Assembly: GCF_964340395.1 (NCBI RefSeq)
Contig: NC_135570.1
Coordinates: 10,594,822-10,658,821, forward strand
DNA length: 64,000 nt
Origin: Glandiceps talaboti
Taxonomy: Eukaryota > Hemichordata > Enteropneusta > Spengelidae
Direction: 5' to 3'
Made by a program: the position numbers and the translations under genes. The notes under the pieces are model-generated. The model saw only the letters and a list, made by a program, of their open reading frames with translations. It was not told the origin of the DNA and did no database searches. Position 1 is the first letter of the stretch; each line of letters begins with the position of its first letter. Shown here in pieces: positions 11,018 to 23,225 of this stretch.

Positions 11018-11529
11018 ACAATTTTTGTAGTCTTGCTGCTAGACGTTCAGGCTTTCCTTCGATACTATAAGCGAACGAAGTTCACAGTGAGGGCTTGCCC
11101 GAACAGTCTAGCAAATGTCATTTTCAAACCAGACCATGACCAAACCAGACATGGGCCATGTATGCATATATATACTTTAATATATTCAATCTCTGCATGC
11201 AGATGTTAACAAACACATGTTATGTCATTACTATGTCTTATCGGTTTATGGTAATTGTGAGTTTGATGAGTGTAGACGTTGTCATTCACACATTTTAGTT
11301 AAAGCATTGGTGGTTATTTTTACAAGCCCCTCCTTAAGATGAATATGCATGAAAATTTAGCTATTGTCCTGTTTGTGCTTGTCGCTAATGTGGTTCTCTG
11401 ATTGGCAGTTATTTATATCCTGATGACATTTGCTAGACCTTGGATGTTCCATCCTCGATAGCGATTTTCGGTGGTGTGTCGTATTTTATCGGAAGAACAT
11501 CCGAGGTCTAGCAGATAGACTACAATTTT
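11018..11529. mobile_element. Non-autonomous DNA element with compound hairpin termini
   Basis: The two ends, about 105 bp each, are inverted copies. Left: TTGTAGTCT..TGCTAGAC...GTCTAGCAAATGTCA (11024-11122). Right: TGACATTTGCTAGAC...GTCTAGCAGATAGACTACAA (11424-11528). Each end is itself a hairpin; at the right end TGCTAGACCTTGGATGTTC pairs with GAACATCCGAGGTCTAGCA. The inner GTCTAGCAAATGTCA / TGACATTTGCTAGAC pair is an exact 15-bp inverted repeat. ACTACAATTTTTG stands at both outer edges (11015-11027 and 11519-11531), partly inside the termini. No transposase is present in the roughly 300-bp centre. Confidence 0.75.
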
Positions 11530-11783
11530 TGCTACTATTGCAGTGGTATGTCTCTGACACTGTGCACTATAAAACCACTAATACTAACCATACATCCTAC
11601 AGCACTGCATTAAATCTATCTATTAACTTAAAGGGAATTCTACCAACTTATCTGGTTATGTTAAACACATCAGTGATACAGCTTGATAGATAAGAAATCT
11701 AATCAAAACATACTGAAACATATGTCTAAACATGTACAGGTCAATTAATCAGTCATTCACAGTTTATCAAGTAGTGAAATCTA
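11530..11783. other. Non-coding spacer
   Basis: AT-rich sequence with no recognisable feature. Confidence 0.55.
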
Positions 11784-11936
11784 TGTGTGCTCATATTAGC
11801 ACTAGTTAATACAAGTGTAATGTGTGCTGATAATTAGCAATAGTTAATATGTGTGCTGATAATTAGCGATAGTTAATAAAAGTGTAATGTGTGCTGATAA
11901 TTAGCAATATTTATGTGCTGATAATTAGCGAGAGTT
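11784..11936 (+). repeat. Short minisatellite, GTGTGCTGATAATTAGC type
   Basis: Five units carry GTGCTGATAATTAGC(A/G)A, with linkers of about 15-30 bp (tagttaatat, tagttaataaaagtgtaat). The first unit is diverged. Confidence 0.85.
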
Positions 11937-12008
11937 TGTATCTCTAATTACTTATAAGGTTGATATGTATCCAACTATCAAAATTGACACATTGTGTTAT
12001 ACAAGGTA

Positions 12009-12373
12009 CAACTGCCGACATCAGACCGTGCACGAACAGAACCTGTTACAAACAGGGCAAGTAAACAATTGAATTGGATTAATAACACTTGGCACAGCAT
12101 GTTGGAATTACAGAGACTTGTATTACACACCATGGTTTGATAAGAACAGTTTTATGGCCTCTTTATGTGTACATGAAATGCCAGGGGAACTGGAAATTTG
12201 AACTGAACTATTATGTAAAGTGGCCATAAAACTGTTCTTATCAAATGATAGAATGTAATACAAGTCTCTGTATTTGCAATATATGCTGTGCCAAGTGTTA
12301 TTAATCCGATTCAGTTGTTTACTTTCCCTGTTTGTAACAGGTTCCGTTTGTCCACGTCTGATGTTGGCAGTTG
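12009..12373. mobile_element. 365-bp MITE with ~150-bp inverted arms and TA target site
   Basis: The left arm 12009-12159 and right arm 12222-12373 are inverted copies with high identity, including AACCTGTTACAAACAGGG, GGATTAATAACACTTGGC and TTTGATAAGAACAGTTTTAT. The loop is 62 bp. The termini are CAACTGCC...GGCAGTTG, directly flanked by TA on each side (12007-12008 and 12374-12375). A TA duplication fits insertion by a Tc1/mariner-type transposase. Small frames crossing the arms are artefacts. Confidence 0.9.
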
Positions 12374-12375
12374 TA

Positions 12376-12735
12376 TTGCATGTTCAGCTCATCCAACAAA
12401 TATTGCCATAGTTACTACATATTCATATTTCGTTTCTGGTTTATTTCTAATTCCTTTTAAACATTTAATGATTAAGAAATTTATCTAATGTCTATAGATC
12501 TAATTGTTTACTGTTCCAGAATATATCCATCAATTGCAATATGTTTATAGTATGATAAATAAATAGTTACTTTCAGGTTTTATTTTGAATTTCTTTCAGC
12601 CTTCTTCAAAGTATTTATCTAAAAATACCGCCAATGCCGTTGTAGCACAACTGTAGTTTTTAAAAATGTTTATCCATATGCTAGTCTATGCTAACAATAG
12701 GTGTTTATTTGCTGAATAACTATCCAGTTGCCTAT
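12376..12735. other. Non-coding spacer
   Basis: AT-rich; no feature recognised. Confidence 0.55.
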
Positions 12736-12739
12736 CCAA

Positions 12740-13575
12740 CCATGTTGCTATCTTTACGATAAATGCTATCATTTGGCTGTTGCTATGGGCGTGGTCATGG
12801 TTGCTAGGGTATTTGCATACATTTTTTGAATGTTTACTCACTTGCTTACCAGATGATGTTGTTATTTGACCAAAATATACTGTCATTTGGTTGTTGCTAA
12901 AGGGTGTGGTCATGGTTGCTAGGGCTAATTTTGTCAAAATGTTTTTAAGAAAATCTGCAGAATAACAGTTTCAGAAACATCTTGCCAAGTTTCAGACTAA
13001 TTGACCAAGTACTTTTTGAGATATAAGTTTTTGACTAAAAATGAAAATTTTTACACTTAATTTGCATATCACTCATGGAATCATGGTATGCTTAATATTT
13101 CTTCGTCCATACATCCCTAGATACATTCCCATTAAATTTCAGCCCAATCTGCTCAGTAGTTTTAGAATTATAGATTTTTAACCAAAAAGACACATTTTTA
13201 GCCCTAATTTGCATATCACTGATGGAATCATCCCGTCATGAACAAATCTTACTTTACACCCCCTTAAGAATGTTCCCACCAAATTTCGCACCAATCTGCC
13301 CAGTAGTTTCTGAGTTTAAGTTTTTTGACCAAAAATCACATTTTTTGACCCAAATCACACACCTGTGATGCTATCATTTTGATTTGAACAATTTCCCAAC
13401 TAGACACCAAAAGTAATGGACCCACCAAATATCGTGGCAATCGGTTCAGCGGTTTTTGACTTTAAGTTGTTTACACACACACACACACACACACACATCC
13501 ACACACACACACACACAGACAGACAGACGCCGGGCGATCCCTATAGCACTACTGAACAAGTTCAGTTGTGCTAAT
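12740..13575 (+). mobile_element. Microsatellite-tailed, pearl/DINE-like (Helentron-associated) element
   Basis: Four parts lie in order. (1) Two ~115-bp units with GTTGCTATGGG...CATGGTTGCTAGGG (12740-12930). (2) About 3.5 diverged units of ~145 bp, anchored by CCAAATTTC...CCAATCTGCCCAGTAGTTT at about 12987, 13131, 13279 and 13424. (3) A microsatellite tail of (AC)n then (AGAC)n at 13473-13529. (4) A terminal hairpin AGCACTACTGAAC-AA-GTTCAGTTGTGCT (13545-13572), 12 of 13 pairs, overlapping CTAA followed by T. Core tandem repeats, a microsatellite and a 3' hairpin ending near CTRR-T are the hallmarks of pearl/DINE-1 elements mobilised by Helentrons. No replicase or helicase is encoded. The left end is uncertain. 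Confidence 0.7.
13473..13529 (+). repeat. (AC)n-(AGAC)n compound microsatellite
   Basis: An AC run is broken once by ATCC and then turns into AGACAGACAGAC. It sits inside the mobile-element-like repeat, just before its terminal hairpin. Confidence 0.97.
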
Positions 13576-13616
13576 TATTTCATACTCTGTGTAAAAGTCT
13601 TAATCAAATGCAAATT

Positions 13617-13748
13617 ACAGTACAGTACAGTACAGTACAGTACAGTACAGGAAAGTACAGTACAGGAAAGTACAGTACAGGAAAGTATGGGACATAACAG
13701 GACAATATAGTATAGTATAGTATAGTATAGTACAGTATAGTATAGTAT
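13617..13748 (+). repeat. (TACAG)n / (TATAG)n pentanucleotide array
   Basis: TACAG repeats change to a composite ACAGGAAAGT unit and then to TATAG repeats. The order shows a stepwise change of dominant unit along the array. Confidence 0.95.
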
Positions 13749-13749
13749 G

Positions 13750-14679
13750 TACAGTATATTGATATTTAGTTTCCACTTTTATCTTAATTTCTTACACATC
13801 TATTTGTCCCTATACTGTAGTCTCTCTGTACAATTTATCCATCCTGTGTAACACTTCATTTCACAATATAGTCATAATCATATACTGTTTATTTTTATTT
13901 CAATTTTGTTTATCATTTCAAATCATTAATTAATTTTTTACTATTACTGTTGGATTTATACAACATCTGTAATCCCCTACAATATTTATTTCTTCAGTAA
14001 CTTGGTATTTACAATAATTTCTAGTTTACTTGTCATTAAAAATTGCATCATTTTTTCATAATTTCTTTATCTTTCATTAAATATTTCATCATTTTTTAAA
14101 CATAAATGTCCCAGATTGGTTGCAATCCAATTTTTGACCTTCATATTTCATTTTTTTTAGATCAAATTGCAACCTATACTGTCAAAATTTAATTTACATT
14201 TAAATTCATGGTTTGTTATTCTAAGAGATTTTTTTATTTTCTTCTTAAGATAAAATCAAGGTCAAATACTTGTTATGAAGTATTCCTATTGTATGTCTTC
14301 ACTAACCAGTAACATTTAGAACAAACTCATAATTTTAATAAATACTACACTTTACAAGTTTTCTTCTGTTGTGTTACTGATGTGAAATTTCTTTTATAAA
14401 AGAGTTTGCTATCAAGTTTGTTGAGAATTTATCTTTTAATTGAAAAACAGTAACATTTTTTGAAATTTTGACTTTTTATAACTTACACAATAAAATACAG
14501 ACCAAGGACTTTGTGTATTATTAAACATCTATATTAGTAAATTGTTGTGAAAATAAATTCTATACTAAAAATAAAATATTATATAATAGAATTCATTAAG
14601 ACCTCACATAAAACGTACATTTGGAGTTTGAAAATAACTACATGGTCAGAATGTTTATGTATCTTATTTTCACAATTAT
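13750..14679. other. Non-coding, very AT-rich
   Basis: No exon, RNA or clear repeat was found; T-rich and A-rich stretches only. Confidence 0.55.
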
Positions 14680-15092
14680 AAATGTTTGTTTCTGATAACA
14701 TGACTTCAGAAAATAGGGTAGGTGGGTCGGGATTTTATTTTATTTTATTTTGTTCAAATTACTTCGACCTACTCACAAGTCAGTCGTTGGTCACAATACT
14801 TCCATAACAGTGCAATTGGTGTAAAAGAAGTAAATGAAGATAATTATGTGATTCAGAAGTAGATAAACGCAATATGCAGACTGTAGTGTTATAGGCTAAA
14901 ATGACATCGTTTTTCTCTGAAATATGATTTTTAAAAAGTAACCAACGATACTTTGGCAAGAAAATCTACAGGGAAATAGAAGTAAATTGTCATAATTTTA
15001 CCTTCTTGCATGTTAAAAATGTTTAGGGTCGGTCGGTAGCTTAAACCAAGGTAGGTCAGGTTATTGGAAAGACACTTTTTATTTGGTCTAAA
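14680..15092 (+). mobile_element. MITE family G, copy 1 (diverged)
   Basis: It aligns by eye with copies at 33144-33526 and 34586-34944. The start TTTGTTTCTGATAACAT corresponds to their TGTGGTTCCGATTACA, followed by GGGTAGGTGGGTCGGGATTTT. The end TAGGGTCGGTCGG...GGTTATTGG...GGTCTAAA corresponds to their TAGGGTCGGC...GGTAACCGG...GGCCTA. It is the oldest of the three copies and its terminal inverted repeats are worn. Confidence 0.6.
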
Positions 15093-15919
15093 TGTTATGT
15101 TTTGATTATACACTGTATTATGAAAACAAATAAAACAACATCATTAAAATAATAAAATGTATTGCTTTAAGAAATAAAATATTGTTTATATTGGCATATC
15201 ACATTAGAAACAAAAATACATGAAGTGGTGTACAAGTTTTCTTAGTTTTCAATATATATATTCAATCAATATTTACCTATCCAGGATGTACAGTTTTATT
15301 TACTTTTATTTCATTTTACTTTATTTCATTCCTTTTTTCATTTAATTCAATTTAATTTAATTTAATTTAATTTAATTTATCTTTTTTAAATAACAACTGG
15401 AACTTTGATATTTTCAAGAATTATTACCTTATCCTGGTCTCCAGTTTAAATGGCAAATCATTATTACCTATGTCTGCTATTTGGAGGGGTAGGTGAGAAA
15501 AAGTATTTTGGATATGGGTAGATTGACAATGCATTTATTACAGCTAAAATTAATCATTTTCTGCAAAATAAGTTCAGTTAAAGACATTTTTCCAGCAATT
15601 TTCAAGAACATACGAACTCTGATATTTTTCTTCTAGACACAAAATAGTGGGCAGCTTAATGAAGTAGAAAAGGGTTTTTGTTATAGTTTCAAAAAAGAAC
15701 ACGATGAAAATGTGACAGTTGAACATCTTCTGCCATCTCCTGTTGCTAAAATTGATTAGATAATTACTGTACCCGCCTACTTAGTCAATCTTTGATCCTA
15801 CATGAAAACATCTCTTAAGGTATTTAAATTAAGATGGAATTTTTGTAGCCATAAGGCTCAAACAACATTCACACCAAACAGGGTGAGAAGATTTCAATAA
15901 CTATACTAAATTTAAAGAT
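15093..15919. other. Non-coding, with an AATTT pentanucleotide run
   Basis: AT-rich DNA with no gene. A (TTTAA)n run of about 40 bp lies at 15339-15379. Confidence 0.6.
15339..15379. repeat. (TTTAA)n microsatellite
   Basis: Eight consecutive near-perfect pentamers. Confidence 0.95.
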
Positions 15920-16265
15920 ACCCTTCTTTCTTCCTTATTTCAATAAAGCTCTCGCCTGTCCCCCTTCAATTAAAAAAATTTTCCCTCTAACTTACTCCCA
16001 GTCACAAGCCCCTCCTCTGTCCTCTCCCCATCAATTCACGATATCTCCTACCTTCCTTTACTTTGCATCAAACCTACCACCATCTCCTACCACCATCTCC
16101 CCCCACCCCTCAATTGAAAGTTTCTCTTCTCCCTCTTGCTTCAATTCAGATATTCTCCCCTCTTGCCTACTTCCAAGTTCCAGTCAAAGCACCCTCTCTT
16201 ATTTCCCCCTTCAATTAACAAATACATTCCCATTTCTTCCTTGCTTCTATATCCAAAGACAGTCT
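15920..16265 (+). repeat. Pyrimidine-rich decayed tandem repeat
   Basis: C/T-rich on the plus strand, with the phrase CCCTTCAATT (or close variants) near 15961, 16027, 16105, 16138 and 16207. This suggests an old 65-80-bp tandem unit. It has no coding potential and no obvious downstream splice acceptor exon. Confidence 0.65.
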
Positions 16266-17955
16266 CCCAATTTCCGTACTAATGACCAAAAATGACAAGA
16301 TTTGGTATGACAATATCATTACACATACCATTACATGTATATCATACAATTTACAGATCACTTTTTTATTTTGCATGAATGTTTATTTTTTTAAAATTTT
16401 TACGATTGTCTAAACTGTATAACAGAAAACTTATATCAAGTCACTAAAGAGACAAGATGCTGTAGAATTGTACGAAAGGTGAACTAAAAACAGTGTGAAT
16501 TCACCAGATATACCACGCTATAACTAATTACTACACACTGAGGTACTACACTAGAAGTGCAAAAGTAATGAGTAGAACAGTCTCGACAAATAAATCCAAT
16601 CCAACGTTGTGAATCAATCTTCTTTTTCATAGGATACCAAGGCACGATATATAGTAGGTCATCACCTGACTGTACACCTAAATATAGTACACTATGTACA
16701 AAATATCAGTTTTACGAATGATTATTTTTTTAGCTGAAATACAAGACGTAGAGACAACTGTAAATTTGATTGGATTTCCCTATCTATTCAAGGTTTGTAG
16801 AATTCAATTGGTACGACAATGAATGATTGTTAGCAAAGTACTCTCAAGGCTATACCATCAATGTAAATTGTTACTTGGTTTTGTCTACACACTAGGTAAT
16901 GTGTACAGTCCCATTGAAAAGGGGGGTGATGGAGTCGTTCACCTCCACAGATAAGAAATACACTAATGACAGAATGAGTACCAGATAACCATACAACACA
17001 TCATTAGTATTATCACAAGAATTAGTAATATTTATCTTGTTAAATATAGTCTGCCAGCCGTCACCGCCAGAGATTCCATGCTGAGTTCAATTCACCTGTT
17101 CCAACGTTTAGGGGTCTGTCGGTTCAACATCGGCATTATCAAAGTCTTTTCAAATTAAAGTTTTAAATCAACACATGGTGAGTCACCTAACTAAACTGAG
17201 ATATTACAAGAAAATATACCACTACCAGTTGATAAAAAAATTACGACACAGATATATATCACCATGAAATACATAACAATGCAATAATCAGTTACAAATA
17301 AAATACATGACGTCGGACAAAAAGTTATTGTTGTAGGCATACAGCCAGCTGTATGGCCAGGTGAATTATGGACTCTGGTATTACATGTCTGGTCTGTGTT
17401 GATTGTCATTACACAAATATTATATTTACAACTATACTCACATATAAACTGACAACATCTCTGTTGTAAGCCTTACAACTTGAGAAGTCCTTTTGGGGTT
17501 TTATCCGTAGCAAGTTGTATTTGCACTGACAGTCACTATTTCCCAATGTTGCAAAACCGTGCACGAGAGTGTGTGTATATACAGGCTAGTATAAGTAAGA
17601 TTACAGTGCAGTACACCGTTTAGTAGATTCACGCTGACATCAGGATTTGTCAATATTAGCATGTTGAATGATCAACGCATGATATGAGCCACTAAATGCA
17701 CAGGTATATTCCATTCTGTGATAGGGGTGTGGGGGATATACAATACAGCCGATAATATTCTGACATACCTAGTCACCAGTTCATTACATCTCAACAAACA
17801 GTATATAATTTCAAACTTCCTAAACCAATTTTGATACAATTTTTTTATCAAACGGGTGTTCAATTTGATGATTTTCAAAAGCTAAACCGAAAGGAATGTT
17901 TTGTTTACAGATCACATGCCACTGTGGTATAAAGCCAGAATTGCCTTATTTGGTG

Positions 17956-17978
17956 AGGTTAAAGGTCAACTTTGACCT
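17956..17978. promoter_or_regulatory. Nuclear receptor half-site cluster (DR1 plus IR4)
   Basis: AGGTTA-A-AGGTCA is a direct repeat with one-base spacing. The second half-site also forms an inverted pair with TGACCT four bases on. Three half-sites fall in 23 bp. This is a motif match only. Confidence 0.3.
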
Positions 17979-18370
17979 GGTCAGGTTTGTACACAATTGA
18001 CTCATGTACTTACTTGTTGGACAGGTTGCTAGACAATAGGACTCAACTGACTCAATTCATGCCTCAAACTGTCTACGCCAATAAATTATGACACTGCACT
18101 GCATAGAATTCACTTGTCAAACGAAAGGGTCTGACTAAAACTCTCATTTACAGTAATTGTGTCAGCAATTTCTACTATGTTATCTGGACTTAGTCAATAG
18201 TCTTTCAGGGAGAAGATAACAGTGAAGTAGCTTCCAATATACATTTCCATCAACACATCACTGTTGCCATGCTACATATGCTACCCCTAGTATACCTCAT
18301 CCATACCTCTTTCTTACAATGTAATAAAAAGTCTGACAAAAAAAAATATCCTTGTCAAAATTCTATTTCG

Positions 18371-18384
18371 GTTGCCATAACAAC
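18371..18384. promoter_or_regulatory. X-box-like site GTTGCCATAACAAC
   Basis: A palindromic RFX-type match with one weak position. No gene context is visible. Confidence 0.3.
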
Positions 18385-20925
18385 AAGAATTAAATAACTT
18401 ACAGTAAGTGAATAAAAATCAATTAGAAATTTACACTGTTGATCACGGATCATCTTCATTTAATAAAAATGAAGTAACAGATCCTAAAATAGACTACTTG
18501 GAAAGGGTTGCTATGGAAATACTTTAAGCTTCACTGAGCACCAATAATATGTGATTACAACTTAGATGTTGTCTCCCGACAGAAAATATTAATAAATTGT
18601 ACACCGATACACTGACTTTTCCTACATATATGTCCTATGGCCATCTCTGAGGAGGATATTTTTGCTATAAATTTTAATATTTTATAAGGTCAGAATGAAG
18701 GAATAAGTTGTTGATCTTGTATTAAAATTCAAAGCTTTTACACAAAATTCAAACCTAAAATCAGCTTCTCAAAGTATGTTGTGAGTATTTTAAAATTTTA
18801 GTACTCATAAAAGTTTTGTTATACTGATCTTACAAAAATTGTATGCTAAAATTATCAAACTCAAAACAGCTGTCAAACACAACCTTTTTTCAAATAAAAG
18901 ACAATAAAATTTGGGGAAACTATAATCTTCCAATTATAGATTTTATATCATTTTTTGTTCAACTTTTAATTTTAATTTTTCACTGTAAAACATGGGAAAG
19001 TAGAGTAAATTTAATCACAGTAAAAAATTAATATAATCTAGTCCTTTATTCAATTTTTGAAATGAACCACATTTTGCAATTAAATTAAATTAAAAAATAA
19101 AAAACCTACAAAAAATACACTTTTGCATATTAATAGCGAATGAGCTATACTTTGTGAAATACTATACTTGCTGAGTAATTATTTTGAAATTTTTTACTAG
19201 AAAAGGTGTGAAATCTGTTTTATTGTTTATTGTGGGTGTTAGAAAATGAAACATATTATGGCTTGGTGAAATAACTTGTTACTTGCAATAGAAATATGCA
19301 GGTTATATAGGAGAAAGGGAGCAACATATAAAACCCAACACTGGACACAGATTTTTGATGAACTAGCTAGCTATTTCCAGACTTTGGCCTATGGTCTTAC
19401 ATCAGCTGGTCTGCTAAACTTGGATGTTTGCCAGATTAGTTTGCTACTATGTAACAACTATGCATCAAGTAGGTAGAGTATACACTGTCCCTTACCTTGG
19501 TGACAAAGGCTTCCATTTGTTGGTCGGGATTAAAATTGCACGATTGAAATCATACAAATATATGGAAATTTCCTATTCTAATCTAATATTAGTACAACAT
19601 ATAGCAATGAGGTATTTTTATAGGTAAAGAAAAAATCAAAGGTCATATGACCTTTTCACAAACACTCGACAACTGTTTGAATATATACCATACTCTGACA
19701 TTTCATACAGGTGACCTGCCCCTATTTCACACCTCACCCCATCCCGTTTCATATTAACAACATTTCAAATTTCTAATGAAAAAGTCATCTTCCTTGGTGC
19801 AACTACAGAGTGCTACAGCAATGTGTACTTAATTTGCATAGTTTTGCATATCATCAACATATTTGCATACATTATTTTCAGTATTTACATATTGGACTAC
19901 AACTGTTCCAAGTTTTGTGAACACTGTTATATTACCCCTACAACTTGCATAACTAAGTCATCAAGTGCCACACAACTTAAAACCATCAAAATGTGTACAA
20001 ATATCACATCCCTAAAAATACAATTTATAAACAAAACTGAAATTTAACATACTGCAAACACTAGGTGTCCATAACAAAATGGTACAAGTGTGTGCATTTT
20101 TTCCTTCCATTTTAGAGTCCCCATGGACCATACTCTCCTTGTCCTTGTCTCAATTTGTAAGCATTCAAGAAAGATTAAAGAGTTCTGTGACAATTTTGGT
20201 TGATTTCCTCACTATAGAAACACTTATTTGGGATTTAAGAATGAAGTTATGTAAATACATTTGATTTTTGAATACAACAGACAGAACCAAGACTAATAGT
20301 ATGAATAGGGGAGTCATTTCAAATCATTTGAATAAAGCACTCCCTCTTTTGTCCAAAATTGGAAATGTCAGTGAAGTCAGCCCATTGTAGAGAGAGCATT
20401 TATAGCTCTTTCAGGTATGTTCAGCATTAACAATAAAAAGCGTACAAAATTCAATTTTGTCTGAAATAAAATGTACAAAAAAACTTCATCTAAATCATAT
20501 TCTTTGATTTCTATTAAAATTAATTATTATTTGTATTTGAAATTATTGCCAAATTTTGTAATATTTGACATACTGTGTTATGACACACAATATCTAAGTT
20601 TTTATTCATATGTAAGTTTACAGTGTTGATATTTTGTCAAGTTCTTCCTTTCATTTGAATTTCTTAGCAGCACCTGGTTCTAATTAGCATGTTTACTGTG
20701 CTGTCGGGATACATCGTTATCTGGTCATACATACCTCCTAGCCCTTGTATTCTACGCTTGTACTGATTGCATTGTCAAAACTGATAATAACAAATTGAAA
20801 ATTTTCACCCAATAGCCTGGTTGATGACAGCATGTAGTCCCTTCAGCCATTGACATTATTCAAATGAATCAGTATGTAAATATATATGCACTATGCTATG
20901 TGATATGGTAATTTATATGTTATTT

Positions 20926-23147
20926 AAATATGTTTTATGTAAATTTAACCTTATGGGTGCTGGATAACCATGATAATGACACTTTGGGGGTGTGGCCACA
21001 TGAATCATTTGAACATTTTCTCAATACAAGCAGAAAATACAGGGCTGGGAGGTACGACCAACTAAAGATGGATCTCGACAGTGCAGTAAACAGACGAAGT
21101 TGTAATATTTCACATGTCATGGGTCAATATATACAATTTATCTAATTCGATTTGTGCTTTGTAGGTTTACATTTATCGGAGTCTTTTAGTTTCCTTCTCA
21201 ATATCATTTGAAATTCTTGACTGAATTACTTGTATTACATGACATAACAATGACATACGACATAAAAATAACCAATTTAAACGATATAGTCATGTAACTA
21301 GCTAACAGCAGTCAAGTAAGATATGACATACCACTAGACAGAATCCAAATCTGTGTAACATGCAATCAAGTATGTATGTAACCCATAGCAACAATCAGAG
21401 GTAACCAATGTACCATACTCCATTACGACAATACTAGTTTCTAGTCTGTTTCTTTAATTATTGCTCGAACATGAGTTTCAAACAAATAATATTTAAACAA
21501 TCTTTAAAAATAATTGTTAATTTTGTTTATCGCCTCCCCCAAAAAATGATTGTTTTTCAAACTGCACAGACATGTTGTTGAAAAGTAAAGACTGCAGTGT
21601 GATTTGTTCAAAACTTTGACCCCTCCAAAAAATAAGATACTGTATCTCTCTCTTTTTTTAATTAGCGTCACTTTCAAATAAGTTTATGATTATTTTAATG
21701 TAAATCTTAACAGAGGTATAAATTGGGATTTTGAATGATGGCCTTTGCTTTCTAAATATTTGAATACTTGAAAACAAAAAGTTAAAACTTTCACAAATTA
21801 ATTTGATACCTCCTATAGCATAAAATAAGGACTTGTACATTTCAGATAAACCCATCGTTCACGCTAGCAACAATATTCAAGTAACACTCTCTGAGGTTTG
21901 GTATGTACACAGACTTTTTTAAAACAAAAATTGAACATCTGAAAAAACTGAAAAACAACAATCTGAAAAAGACTAAAAATACAGAAATTTAAAACAAATG
22001 AAAATGCATCGATTTAAAATACATACACGCATTTTTGCCTATTGTTGTCTAAATACCTGAAAAATGAGTCTGTGTAAATAGGGCCATAGACAGAATATAC
22101 AAGCCTTTCTTTCATGCCACCTTTGACCTTTACACTTGTAACTAACCACCATTACCAGGGCCTTGGCAACCAAGGCTGACATGTCGGCGATGTAAGACAA
22201 ATCTAACAGTCTTACTCCGTGTGTATTTACACATCAATAAATCTTATGACAGCTTATATTACAGTGTTTGCTTACCGTTATTGGATTTTACCTCACTCTA
22301 TTTAAGTTATAACAAAATCAAGTAATATTTTATAGTTTTTTATGAAGTCATTTCAAAATGTTAAAATAAAAATACATCTGTGTTGGTAATGGTAAACCAT
22401 TCTTATCAAATTAAACTTTTGTTCTAAACACAAACGTGAAAATTGTTACCTGCAATTTTTGACGGTATACTTCAGTCTCTTGTTTCATTGCAAAACTTGT
22501 CAGTTATATTTCAATATAACGTTTGTAGTTTCTCTCCTGTCAAAATATTGTCATGAACACAGTAAATGTTGTTGACTTAAACATTATTTGATTTTAGGTG
22601 ATAACTTTGTTTTTCGTTCTTAATAAAATCTGTGTTTCACATCCCATTAGAGATTATACTGGGCAATTGAACTCTTGTGTACTTTTCTTGAATTTTCCCC
22701 AAGTTTAAAAAAAAATGAAATATGATTAATTATTTACCCTACATTGAAAAACAGTTCAAAAATTAACTTATATATAATAGTACCAATCCATGTCTGAAAA
22801 ATCATTAATGAGAACTGAATACGTGTAAGGATAGGAACAGGTTTTTTTTGGTAAATATTACCAAATGAAACGGACTACTGTTTGTACTGGATTAATTCTG
22901 ATTCTCAAATATTACGTACTTAATCATATTCTTGGTAAAATTGTTTTTTTTTCTGACTTGAGAAAGAACACTATATTCAAAAACACATTTTAATATCTGG
23001 TGCTGATAAAAAAATTAGTTTTAGAATTAGATGAATATGACACCATCTCAAATTAATTTATATTTGGTTTACATATTTCTCAAGTAATAATAATAATAAT
23101 TGTATTATATTAACGAGTCTAAATCTAGCAAGCATTAATAACATTGT
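20926..23147. other. Non-coding; one small frame of ordinary composition
   Basis: AT-rich DNA. The frame at 20930-21145 on the plus strand (71 codons) has balanced amino-acid composition and is not in a repeat. I recognise no domain, see no good flanking splice sites, and the opposite strand is open over almost the same span, so I do not call it a gene. GCCTTGG-CAA-CCAAGGC at 22160-22176 is a small hairpin. Confidence 0.5.
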
Positions 23148-23225
23148 ATCGCTGCCGATTACGACAAACTTGGTTACTTTCTGAAATCGCCGATTACGAT
23201 AAATTTGATTATTTCCTGAAATCTG
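23148..23225 (+). repeat. Two-copy ~42-bp tandem duplication
   Basis: GCCGATTACGA(C/T)AAA(C/T)TTG is repeated once, each copy followed by a TTTCTGAAATC-type segment. Confidence 0.85.

Larger units (their letters stand above)
16270..20925. other. Long featureless AT-rich stretch
   Basis: I see no exon, RNA gene or tandem array in this 4.7 kb. Small motifs only: a nuclear-receptor half-site cluster at 17956-17978, an X-box-like GTTGCCATAACAAC at 18371-18384, and a small inverted repeat CATACAG-CCAG-CTGTATG near 17339. Confidence 0.5.
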
